In this document: in pieces, positions 28,139-35,984 of the stretch
Layout of the letters: every line of letters starts with the position of its first letter
Numbering within the stretch: the first letter of the stretch is position 1
DNA from: Budvicia diplopodorum
GTDB lineage: Bacteria > Pseudomonadota > Gammaproteobacteria > Enterobacterales > Enterobacteriaceae
Assembly (NCBI RefSeq): GCF_009800925.1
Contig: NZ_WOYF01000001.1
Span: 310,001 to 374,000 of the forward strand
Reading direction: 5' to 3'
Length of the DNA stretch: 64,000 bases
Made by a program: the position numbers and the translations under genes
Notes under the pieces: model-generated
Seen by the model: only the letters and a program-made list of their open reading frames with translations
Database searches by the model: none
Told to the model about the DNA's origin: nothing

Positions 28139-29088
28139 ACGTGATTATCGCCTCGTTGAATACCGCCATCGAACGGCTGTTACTGGTGGATAAACAACAG
28201 CCCGGGCAGGTACACCGCCTGCTGGACGACAAAACGTTGGCCGGCGGCAAAGGCGTGAACGTGGCGCGGGTGCTGCGCCAGCTACGGCCGCAGTTAGACA
28301 ACGCCCCTGCCCCGCTGCTGGTCGGTTTTCTGGGCGGCGCAACCGGCCGCCTGTGTCGGGAACTGCTGGAACAAGAGCAACTGGCCGGGCGTTGGTGCGA
28401 TATCGCCGCCAACACCCGTATCTGCGAAGTGGTGACGGAGCAAGCTTCGCCGGAAAAAGCCAGCGTGTACAACGCTGCCGGGCCGGAGATCCAGCCGGAT
28501 GAACTCACCGGGCTACACGACATGCTCGCCGATGAAATGCAGGAAGCCGGTGCAGTTATCTGCACCGGATCATTGGCGAAAAACCTGGCACCGGACGAGT
28601 ATGGCTACTGGATTTCACTAGCGCGAAGACATGGGGTGCTCTCGCTGCTAGATACCCACGGACCGGCGTTGTTGCAGTCCGCCGCGGCGCTGCCGGACAT
28701 CATCAAAATCAATCGCGACGAGCTGCAGCAGGCCAACGCCATATCAGGGGGCGATCTTCCCAACGACTGGCTGGCGCGGGGCGTTCGCTGCGTGATCGTC
28801 ACCAACGGGCAGCAACCTACTCTGGCACTCACACCGGACGGCGATTACCAAATCACGTCTCCTGTGGTTGATACCGTCAGCCCGGTAGGCTCGGGGGATG
28901 CGTACTGTGCGGGACTGATCGCCAGCCTGCTTGCACGCCCCGACGCGGGTTGGGTGGAACACTTACGGCTGGCGGCCGCCTGTGGTGCTGCCAACGCCGC
29001 CAGCCCAACGGCGGGTCTTTCCGCCGATATCTCTCTTTTCGAATTACAACAACGCTGCGTGGTACGCGCTGTTTCGTCACCCGCTTGA
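28135..29088 (+). CDS. PfkB-family sugar kinase, 1-phosphofructokinase-like
   Basis: A 317-residue ribokinase-fold kinase. GTG 28135 is the likely start, preceded by AGGAGG, and overlaps the FGGY kinase stop by four bases. The family signatures are DKTLAGGKGVNVARVL near residue 40 and PVGSGDAYCAGL near residue 248, the latter with the catalytic aspartate in the anion hole. The closest subgroup by these motifs is 1-phosphofructokinase/tagatose-6-phosphate kinase, which makes ketohexose bisphosphates. That product would suit the aldolase encoded divergently. The DNA is markedly GC-rich compared with the window average. Confidence 0.87.
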   Translation: MNVIIASLNTAIERLLLVDKQQPGQVHRLLDDKTLAGGKGVNVARVLRQLRPQLDNAPAPLLVGFLGGATGRLCRELLEQEQLAGRWCDIAANTRICEVVTEQASPEKASVYNAAGPEIQPDELTGLHDMLADEMQEAGAVICTGSLAKNLAPDEYGYWISLARRHGVLSLLDTHGPALLQSAAALPDIIKINRDELQQANAISGGDLPNDWLARGVRCVIVTNGQQPTLALTPDGDYQITSPVVDTVSPVGSGDAYCAGLIASLLARPDAGWVEHLRLAAACGAANAASPTAGLSADISLFELQQRCVVRAVSSPA

Positions 29089-29102
29089 TAACGGAGAGTA
29101 TT

Positions 29103-30485
29103 ATGGTCAGTCATGCACACGTCACCGCAAAAAATGTCTGGATGCGTAACGTTCTGTTGATCTCGTTCGTTACCGCCGTCGGCGGATTTCTATTTGGTTT
29201 TGATAACGGCAGTATTTCAGGCTCGGTCGGCTTTTTACAAAGCAAGTTCGCTCTCGATGCGGACGGCATCGGCTGGATGACCTCATCGATTATCGTCGGT
29301 TGTATCATTGGAGTTGCTCTGGCTGGCCCACTGTCGGACGCGATTGGCCGTAAGAAGGTCTTGCTGCTAACCGCACTGATTTTTATCTTTGGGGTGCTGG
29401 GTCAGGCGATGGCGACATCGGCCGAAATGCTGGTGTGGTACCGCATTCTGGTTGGTATCGGTATTGGTGTGGAAACCACTATTGCACCACTTTACATTGC
29501 GGAAGTCTCACCGGCGCACATCCGGGGGCGGCTGGTATCGTTGAATCAATTGTTTAACTGCATCGGTAATCTGGCAATATTTTCTATTGCGGCGGTTATC
29601 GCCAGCAGTGCCAGCGAAGCCTGGAATATTGAATACGGCTGGCGAATTATTTTTGCCGCCGGTATCGCCCCGGCAATCGTATTTTTGTTTCTGCTGGCGA
29701 AAGTGCCGGAAAGCCCGCGCTGGCTGATTCGCAAAGGGCGCGATGAGTCTGGCCTAGACGTACTGCGCAAAATCAATCCGGATGAGGCCACTGCCAAAGC
29801 GCAGCTAGAGGCGATTAAATCCGCCCTGCAAAACGAGCACCAATCGCACCTACGCGAGCTGTTCAAGCCACGGCTGCGTAAGGCGCTGGTGATTGGTTTT
29901 GGCGTGGCGCTGTTTCAGCAAATCACCGGCATCAACGCCATCTTTTACTATGCGCCGGAGATCTTTAAAACGGCAGGCGTCAACGTTAGCGGCGCGATGT
30001 CCTTTACCGTGCTGATTGGCGTAATGCTGGTTATCTCCACGCTGGTATCCATGTGGATAATCGACAAAGTTGGTCGCCGTTCGCTGCTGATTTTCGGCTC
30101 TATCGGTATGGCCGTTTCCCTCTGCTGTACCGGGTTGCTATTTCGCGCCAGCGAAACGCACACAACCCTGTTGTTGATTTGTATTCTGGCCTATGTGGCG
30201 ATTTTCGCCGTTTCATACGGTACGGTCGCTTACGTCATTATCTCAGAGATTTTTCCGATCCACGTGCGCGGCACGGCGGTGTCAATCGCCACCTTTGCGC
30301 TCTGGGGCGGTAATTTCTTTGTTTCACGCTTCTTCCCAGTATTAGTAGAAAACATCAGCGCCGCTAACACGTTCTTCATTTTTTCCGGCATATCCGTCAT
30401 CGCATTAATTTTCGTTCTCACGATGGTACCGGAAACAAAAGGAAAGACTCTTGAAGAGATCGAGTTTGAAATGCAGCGTAAGTAG
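29103..30485 (+). CDS. MFS sugar porter (XylE/GalP/IolT-like)
   Basis: A 460-residue, 12-helix major facilitator. Sugar-porter signatures are visible: GFLFGFDNGSISGSVGF in helix 1, DAIGRKKVLL after helix 2, PLYIAEVSPAHIRGRLVSLNQL near residue 135, PESPRWLIRKGR in the central loop and FQQITGINAIFYYAPEIF in helix 7. The C-terminus ends VPETKGKTLEEIE. I took the ATG 14 bases after the PfkB stop, with a GGAG ribosome site; the frame extends far upstream into the kinase gene. It should bring the pathway substrate through the inner membrane by proton symport. Confidence 0.9.
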   Translation: MVSHAHVTAKNVWMRNVLLISFVTAVGGFLFGFDNGSISGSVGFLQSKFALDADGIGWMTSSIIVGCIIGVALAGPLSDAIGRKKVLLLTALIFIFGVLGQAMATSAEMLVWYRILVGIGIGVETTIAPLYIAEVSPAHIRGRLVSLNQLFNCIGNLAIFSIAAVIASSASEAWNIEYGWRIIFAAGIAPAIVFLFLLAKVPESPRWLIRKGRDESGLDVLRKINPDEATAKAQLEAIKSALQNEHQSHLRELFKPRLRKALVIGFGVALFQQITGINAIFYYAPEIFKTAGVNVSGAMSFTVLIGVMLVISTLVSMWIIDKVGRRSLLIFGSIGMAVSLCCTGLLFRASETHTTLLLICILAYVAIFAVSYGTVAYVIISEIFPIHVRGTAVSIATFALWGGNFFVSRFFPVLVENISAANTFFIFSGISVIALIFVLTMVPETKGKTLEEIEFEMQRK

Positions 30486-30563
30486 GACTCAGGAAAAACA
30501 ACAGTAGCGGAATGAATAATGCAAAAGAACTAACTATAACCCTACCATCTCAGGAGACAATTT

Positions 30564-31076
30564 ATGAGACCTGGAAAGATATTACACCCACAGATTGCCT
30601 ACGCTTTAGCGAGCTTAGGACATGGCGATATTGTGCTGGTTACCGATGCCGGGGCGCCTATTCCTGCAAACGCGAACCGAATCGACCTTGCTTTCTGTGC
30701 CGGCAGCGTAGACCTTCTTGAAATATTACGCGTTCTGAGGCAGGAGATTTTTATTGAAAATGTCATTTTTGCCGAAGAGGTTCCGGACAATAACCCCAGA
30801 CTTTTTCAAAGTGTCACGGAGATATTCACGGCTTCCGGCGCAGACTTTACCTTAATCCCTCATGCAAAACTTGTTTCTGATATCTACAGTAAAGCCAAAC
30901 TGATTATTCGTTCTGGCTCATTGATGCCATGGGGTAATTTTGGGCTGGTTGCCAGCACGGATCCCGATGCTTGGTTTGATGACACAATGAAAATCATCCC
31001 AGAGTACGTTGAGAGGTCGAATCGCATCAAAAACAAAGCGGTCCCCAGAATAAATAAAGCTAACGGAATGGTGTAA
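30564..31076 (+). CDS. RbsD/FucU-family sugar mutarotase-like protein
   Basis: A 170-residue protein whose first 133 residues align with D-ribose pyranase and L-fucose mutarotase: LGHGDIVLVTDAGAPIP near residue 19 (catalytic His), NRIDLAFCAGSVDLLEIL, FAEEVPDNNP and IIRSGSLMPWGNFGLVAS. The family tyrosine before the WGN/YGN motif is a tryptophan here. There is a C-terminal extension of about 37 residues not seen in RbsD (139 residues). It probably interconverts anomers of the imported sugar. AGGAG precedes the ATG, and the second porter starts three bases after its stop. The DNA is more AT-rich than the genes to its left. Confidence 0.82.
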   Translation: MRPGKILHPQIAYALASLGHGDIVLVTDAGAPIPANANRIDLAFCAGSVDLLEILRVLRQEIFIENVIFAEEVPDNNPRLFQSVTEIFTASGADFTLIPHAKLVSDIYSKAKLIIRSGSLMPWGNFGLVASTDPDAWFDDTMKIIPEYVERSNRIKNKAVPRINKANGMV

Positions 31077-31079
31077 AAA

Positions 31080-32459
31080 ATGAATACAACGCATCATATG
31101 AGTTATAAATTATCGCTCATCGCCTCATTAGCCGGATTATTGTACGGGTTCGATTCTGCCGTGGTTTCCGGGGCAATCTCTCACATTAGTAAATATTTTA
31201 TGCTTGACGCTATCGGCACCGGATGGGCGGTCTCTTCAGTGGTGCTCGGTTTTATGATAGGTGCTTTTAGTGGGCAATTTATCACCCACTCACTCGGCAG
31301 AAGAAAGGCCCTGATTATTACCGGAATGCTGGTGTTTCTGGCCGGGATTTTCACGGCATTTCCCTACAATTTCACCATGTTTATACTCTTCAGAATTATT
31401 GGTGGAATTGGTGTTGGTTTAGGCTCGGCAACTGCACCGATGTATATTGGCGAGATTTCAGCACAAAAGATACGCGGAAAAACCTTAGGCTTTTATCAGA
31501 TGATGATCGCATTTGGTATTTTATCTGTCTATCTGGTCAATGCGCTGATTGCCAGCTGGACATCCGATCCAGAATGGGGAACTAACTACTCATGGCGGTT
31601 TATGCTGGGTGCGATGGCGGTTCCCGGCTGCCTGTTTATGATCCTCGCCTTCTTTTTACCCGAGTCGCCGCGCTGGTTAATCAATAAAAACCGTGAGGCC
31701 GAAGCCGACGATATTCTGAAATATGTGAATGGCAAAGACTATGACAGCAAAGCGGCTATTGCCGAGATAAAGCATTCTTTTGTGCATAATAATGCGTCAT
31801 CAAAAAATGAATCGTTATTTTCAAGAAAATATAGACGAGTTTCATTCATCATTCTTTCTATGGCGTTATTGGCTAATCTTTGTGGCATTAATGCTGTTTT
31901 ATATTATGGCAACGTCCTGTTTGAAAACATCGGTATTGCCACTGCGCAAACGGCATATTATCAACAGGTTATTATTGGTATCGCCTTCTTTGGCGCGGCG
32001 GTATGGGCGGTTTATCGTGTTGAAAAATATGGTCGGCGCAAACTGCTCATCATCGGCTCCTTTGTCTGTTTCGTCACCATAACCCTGCTCGGGATTTTAA
32101 TCTGGATGGGTGTCACCAGCATTTTTATGCTGGCGCTGATCGTTATCTATATTCTATTTTTTGGTGGGACAGTGGGGCCTATTTTATGGATCATTATCCC
32201 AGAATTATCGCCCAATATGATTCGTGATAAGTTGATGTCTTGGGCGACATTCCTTATCTGGACGGGAAGTTTTATTGTGTCACAGACGTTCCCAATGTTA
32301 ACTGACAGTGTACTGCTAACTGATTTATTCAATGGCAGTTTCCCATTCTTCTTATATGGCTTATGTTGCCTGTTGTGGTTTTTACTCAATGTATTTTTTG
32401 TGACAGAAACGAAAGATAAATCTCTGGAACAAATTAGTGCGGAGATGAGTAAAACGTAA
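31080..32459 (+). CDS. Second MFS sugar porter
   Basis: A 459-residue, 12-helix sugar porter. Key motifs are LLYGFDSAVVSGAISHI in helix 1, SLGRRKALIITG, TAPMYIGEISAQKIRGKTLGFYQM, PESPRWLINKNREAE, and a C-terminal VTETKDKSLEQISAEM. It is clearly related to the first porter but only distantly, so it is not a recent duplication. Codon use is AT-richer, like the RbsD/FucU-like gene with which it is coupled (three-base gap). It may carry a different sugar or an alternative anomer. A bidirectional terminator shared with the fimbrial operon follows. Confidence 0.9.
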   Translation: MNTTHHMSYKLSLIASLAGLLYGFDSAVVSGAISHISKYFMLDAIGTGWAVSSVVLGFMIGAFSGQFITHSLGRRKALIITGMLVFLAGIFTAFPYNFTMFILFRIIGGIGVGLGSATAPMYIGEISAQKIRGKTLGFYQMMIAFGILSVYLVNALIASWTSDPEWGTNYSWRFMLGAMAVPGCLFMILAFFLPESPRWLINKNREAEADDILKYVNGKDYDSKAAIAEIKHSFVHNNASSKNESLFSRKYRRVSFIILSMALLANLCGINAVLYYGNVLFENIGIATAQTAYYQQVIIGIAFFGAAVWAVYRVEKYGRRKLLIIGSFVCFVTITLLGILIWMGVTSIFMLALIVIYILFFGGTVGPILWIIIPELSPNMIRDKLMSWATFLIWTGSFIVSQTFPMLTDSVLLTDLFNGSFPFFLYGLCCLLWFLLNVFFVTETKDKSLEQISAEMSKT

Positions 32460-32570
32460 CGCCTATGCTGACTGTGCCTGTCGAGGGCAGTCAGACAACC
32501 ACGATACTATAGCTGAGTGTTGATTGCTGGATATCAGAGACCAGTGGCATGAGAGCCATTTTAATTTGAG

Positions 32571-32616
32571 TCAAAAAATAATCCCGGCCATTTTTAACTT
32601 GCGCCGGGATTTTTAA
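32571..32616. terminator. Bidirectional terminator between the sugar cluster and the fimbrial operon
   Basis: Stem ATCCCGGC/GCCGGGAT (32581-32588 with 32603-32610). A T run follows on the plus strand, and an A run precedes, giving TATTTTTT on the minus strand, so it serves both convergent operons. Confidence 0.8.
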
Positions 32617-32666
32617 CTATTGGGAGTCAGCCGATGTAATAATCCTGAATCAAGACTCAGGCTATT

Positions 32667-33686
32667 CTATTGATACGTCAGGTCGAGTACCGCCGCACTA
32701 TTGGCCGTTCCCGGAAATATAGGCACTTTCGTTTGATAATACCGTGCCTGAAATGCCACGTTTTCCATCGTAGATGCGGCATTCACCAGATCGATCGGTT
32801 GATTTAGTACCATGGGTACCGAATTATAGAGAATTTGCACCCCTACGCCATCAGCAACGCCGGGAGTGCCTTCACCCGTTAAGGCCAGAATATCGTTAGT
32901 CGCGGCGGCACTGCTCTTTCTGCCTTCCAGCGTGGCCGTAATTTTCGCCCCTTCGTTCTGGCTACAGTCAAATATAACGTTAAAGGTTTCAAGATTATTT
33001 TTTGGCCCCACGGCCCCTACTTCTGCCGAGTTCTCACCTAAATTAATATTAATATTTGGTGTGGTAGTCGCGCACGCCAGATTTTGTACCGTCACATTTG
33101 TCGACCCAGACAGCGTAATGCTACCCACAACGGCACCGGGCCGATATACCGATGACATCATTTCACCAGGAAAGGTGAGCAATCCTGATTGAGGCGTATC
33201 AATTAATATCAATTCATATCTATATACTAATGAAGGAATATAATCCTCACTAAATAGATAGGCAACCCAAAAGTTATAGGTTTTTGGTGGAGCAATAATT
33301 GCCTCACCATACGAATCCGCATTCGGCGAATTAGAATAATAGAATTTAATGCCTATTGATGGGTTCAGTGTTCGATATACATCGGAAAACCCCGGCACTG
33401 GCGATGACAAATTACTATATCCGAAAATATAGCTATTATCTCCATAGCCACATGAGACACTAGTTGTTCCTGCATTTACCCATCCACCAGAGTTATATAC
33501 AACAGTCCCTACCGATGTATTCCGTTTAACACTTATCACACTGGGTAACATCGGTGTCGCATAAATTGTGCCATACCCAGAATTAAACGCGCATCCGGCA
33601 AACGACACATTAGAAATCAATAACAAACCAATAAACAAACTCAATAGTGTACAAAACCTATTTATTAACAAAGTACCATTACTCAT
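32667..33686 (-). CDS. Fimbrial tip adhesin (paralogue 1)
   Basis: A 339-residue two-domain adhesin of the FimH/MrkD type. A signal peptide ends near SNVSFA. A receptor-binding-like domain covers about residues 31-200. The C-terminal pilin domain (about 205-339) starts at ACATTTPNININLG, has FDCSQNEGAKITATLEG and ends LDLTYQ with the penultimate aromatic chaperone-recognition pattern. The C-terminal part is nearly identical to the upstream paralogue at both protein and DNA level, whereas the N-terminal domain differs a lot. It is the last gene of the fimbrial operon, 450 bases after the other adhesin. The ligand is unknown. Confidence 0.82.
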   Translation of the reverse strand: MSNGTLLINRFCTLLSLFIGLLLISNVSFAGCAFNSGYGTIYATPMLPSVISVKRNTSVGTVVYNSGGWVNAGTTSVSCGYGDNSYIFGYSNLSSPVPGFSDVYRTLNPSIGIKFYYSNSPNADSYGEAIIAPPKTYNFWVAYLFSEDYIPSLVYRYELILIDTPQSGLLTFPGEMMSSVYRPGAVVGSITLSGSTNVTVQNLACATTTPNININLGENSAEVGAVGPKNNLETFNVIFDCSQNEGAKITATLEGRKSSAAATNDILALTGEGTPGVADGVGVQILYNSVPMVLNQPIDLVNAASTMENVAFQARYYQTKVPIFPGTANSAAVLDLTYQ

Positions 33687-34138
33687 TACTTAGTACCCCA
33701 CCCTACAATGCTCATAATAATGTAAGTTCCAGCTCGGCGTTATTATGCGCTACTCTCGATCGTTTCAATCAAATAAGCAGAGCCTTATTTCAACGGCCCG
33801 CGCAGAAATCCCGTATATCAATCATCCGATTATAGCACATGGTAATCTAATTTCTGTACCCACTGGGGCACAATCATGCCCCTACTGTGACGCACTTTCT
33901 GAGCTTTTTTCGACTTTTTAATATAATAATGCTGAAAAGTAAAATAGGCCCATTCAGAGTCTGTAGTGGGTAAGATTATTGATGATTAAGTAAGGTATAC
34001 AGCCGCATCAAAAAGTGGAGTATATGATTTAAACAATATTAGTCGGCCACTTTATTAGTGAGTTAGCGATCTCCGTTAATAGGATAGAATCACTCGAAGT
34101 GACGAACAGGGCCTAATTAAAGTTAAGCCCTGTTCTTT
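33687..34138. other. Spacer between the two adhesin genes
   Basis: About 450 bases with no credible gene. A hairpin ACAGGGC/GCCCTGT (about 34106-34133) sits directly after the stop of the upstream adhesin; its T run is on the plus strand, so on the minus strand it would be at most a weak terminator or a 3'-end stabilising stem. The large spacer is unusual inside a fimbrial operon and suggests the second adhesin was added by duplication. Confidence 0.5.
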
Positions 34139-35161
34139 TTATTGATATGTCAGGTTAAGTACAGCGGTACTGTTGGCCGTTCCCGGATATATAGGCACTT
34201 TTGTTTGATAATACCGCCCCTGAAGCGCCACGCTTTCCGTCGTGGATGCGGCATCCATCAGATCGATCGGTTGATTTAATACCATGGGTACCGAATTATA
34301 AAGAATTTGCACCCCTACGCCATCAGCAACGCCGGGTGTACCTTCTCCCGTTAAGGCCAGAATATCGTTAGTCGCTGCGGCACTGCTCTTTCTGCCTTCC
34401 AGCATAGCCGTAATTTTCGCCCCTTCGTTCCGACTACAGTCAAATATAATATTAAAGTTTTCAAGATTATTTTTTGGCCCTACGGCCCCCACTTCTGCCG
34501 GGTTTGCCGTACCTAAATTTATATTAACGTTTGGCGTGGTGGTGAAACAGGTGAGGTTGAGCGCATTGACATATGTCGTCCCGTTTACTTGTAATCTTCC
34601 GACAACTCTCCCTGGCGCATATGTCGATGACAGCATATCGCCAGAAAAGGAGATGGAGCCTGATTGAAGCGCATCAATGGCGATGAGTTCATATTTATAC
34701 ACTAATGAAGGAATATAAGGTTCGCCATTGTTATAAGAGACATAAAAGTCATTGTTCACTTGCGGATACTTAACCGTCACACCCCAAGCATCTGCATTTG
34801 GTGTATTAGCATAATAGAACTTAATGCCTACCGATGGATTTGATGTTTTATAGACATCGGTAAATCCAGGCGCTGGCGTCATTGGATTACTGTATCCATA
34901 ATAAAAGTTATTGTTCCCACGATCACACCAAAGTCGGGTTGTTCCGGCATTTACCCAATTACCTGAGCTATACAGCACGGTTCCTGGTGCTACATTTCGT
35001 TTTATACTCAGCGAACTAGGTAACGTTGTATAACCAACAATCGTGCCATATCCGTTCTCAAACGAACATCCGGCAAATGATGCATTAGACATCAATAACG
35101 AACTGATTAATAAACCCAATAACGCACCGAGCCTATTTATTAACAATTTATTCTTACTCAT
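34139..35161 (-). CDS. Fimbrial tip adhesin (paralogue 2)
   Basis: A 340-residue adhesin with the same layout as its neighbour: signal peptide ending SNASFA, N-terminal lectin-like domain, then pilin domain with FDCSRNEGAKITAMLEG and terminal LNLTYQ. The N-terminal domains share the frame GCxFxxGYGTI, SIKRN and WVNAGTT but differ at most positions, while the last 117 residues are almost identical. It follows the minor pilin gene in operon order (usher, minor pilin, this adhesin). I infer it to be the original tip adhesin and the downstream gene the copy; the reverse is possible. Confidence 0.82.
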   Translation of the reverse strand: MSKNKLLINRLGALLGLLISSLLMSNASFAGCSFENGYGTIVGYTTLPSSLSIKRNVAPGTVLYSSGNWVNAGTTRLWCDRGNNNFYYGYSNPMTPAPGFTDVYKTSNPSVGIKFYYANTPNADAWGVTVKYPQVNNDFYVSYNNGEPYIPSLVYKYELIAIDALQSGSISFSGDMLSSTYAPGRVVGRLQVNGTTYVNALNLTCFTTTPNVNINLGTANPAEVGAVGPKNNLENFNIIFDCSRNEGAKITAMLEGRKSSAAATNDILALTGEGTPGVADGVGVQILYNSVPMVLNQPIDLMDAASTTESVALQGRYYQTKVPIYPGTANSTAVLNLTYQ

Positions 35162-35377
35162 AACTGACTATCCTTAACTCAGGAATGTACTTCCCGCTTT
35201 GCACATGCCCTATTCTTATCCGCTTCAGTCAAAGAGAGTGGCTATATTTCTCTTCAGCCGTCTTCACACTAATTTCCCGTACGGGTCAGTTGCGCAACGA
35301 TATACAAACGTTTACTAACAGAGAAACATAAAAGACATACCAATTAAGACGACTGCCACTTCAACTAATACAGCCGT

Positions 35378-35902
35378 TTAATCGTAGCTAAAGGTCACCA
35401 TCATCACACCGTCTATCGTTCCACTCGTTACGTTGCCAGTCGCACTATACAGTCGAGCAGAAAAATCAAACGAGGCGGTATGTAGATCGGGTGAAATGGC
35501 TTTACTCATGGTAGACAGGTTTTGAACTGAAGTATCACTCCAGTTAGACCCAGCAGGAATGACTTTTATCCCTACGTTTTGCGCTGTGCCGTTATTCGCA
35601 AATGCGCTGCTATCGTCTGCATAAGCCCCACCTATAAACGTTGCGGTGGCTACGGTGGTACTAGGAGGGCAGTTCGATAAACTGATACTGAAATCCCTTA
35701 TGGTTGAAGAATAAGATCCGGCCACGCTCAGATCCTGTTTCTTTATTTTTCCAAAACTCACTTCTTGTGTGCTGACATCGACAACGCAGGGCATCGCATT
35801 GAACCGCCCCGTGATATTAATATTAACGGTATCAGCCCATGCAGCGAGACCGAGTGACATCAGCACGATCAACAGACTTAAGCGATATAACTTGTTTTTC
35901 AT
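35378..35902 (-). CDS. Minor fimbrial subunit (FimF/FimG-like)
   Basis: A 174-residue pilin. A signal peptide ends at about AWADT. The fold markers are the N-terminal donor strand VNINITGRF, first cysteine MPCVVDVS, second cysteine LSNCPPST and the C-terminal MMVTFSYD with the beta-zipper tyrosine. Position between usher and adhesin suggests a tip adaptor linking the adhesin to the shaft. About 80 bases separate it from the usher. Confidence 0.85.
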   Translation of the reverse strand: MKNKLYRLSLLIVLMSLGLAAWADTVNINITGRFNAMPCVVDVSTQEVSFGKIKKQDLSVAGSYSSTIRDFSISLSNCPPSTTVATATFIGGAYADDSSAFANNGTAQNVGIKVIPAGSNWSDTSVQNLSTMSKAISPDLHTASFDFSARLYSATGNVTSGTIDGVMMVTFSYD

Positions 35903-35984
35903 AAAAACCTCGATCTCATCAGAATTAATATTTTCATTTCACTGATAAGTAATGTTCAGCACAGCGCAACGGGTGGCTTCCCCC

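Noticed and set aside
32470..32660. Possible second attachment site for an island inserted at tRNA-Asn (CAGTCAGA shared with the tRNA 3' end)
   Set aside because: Only eight bases match and no integrase is encoded, so the similarity is not better than chance.
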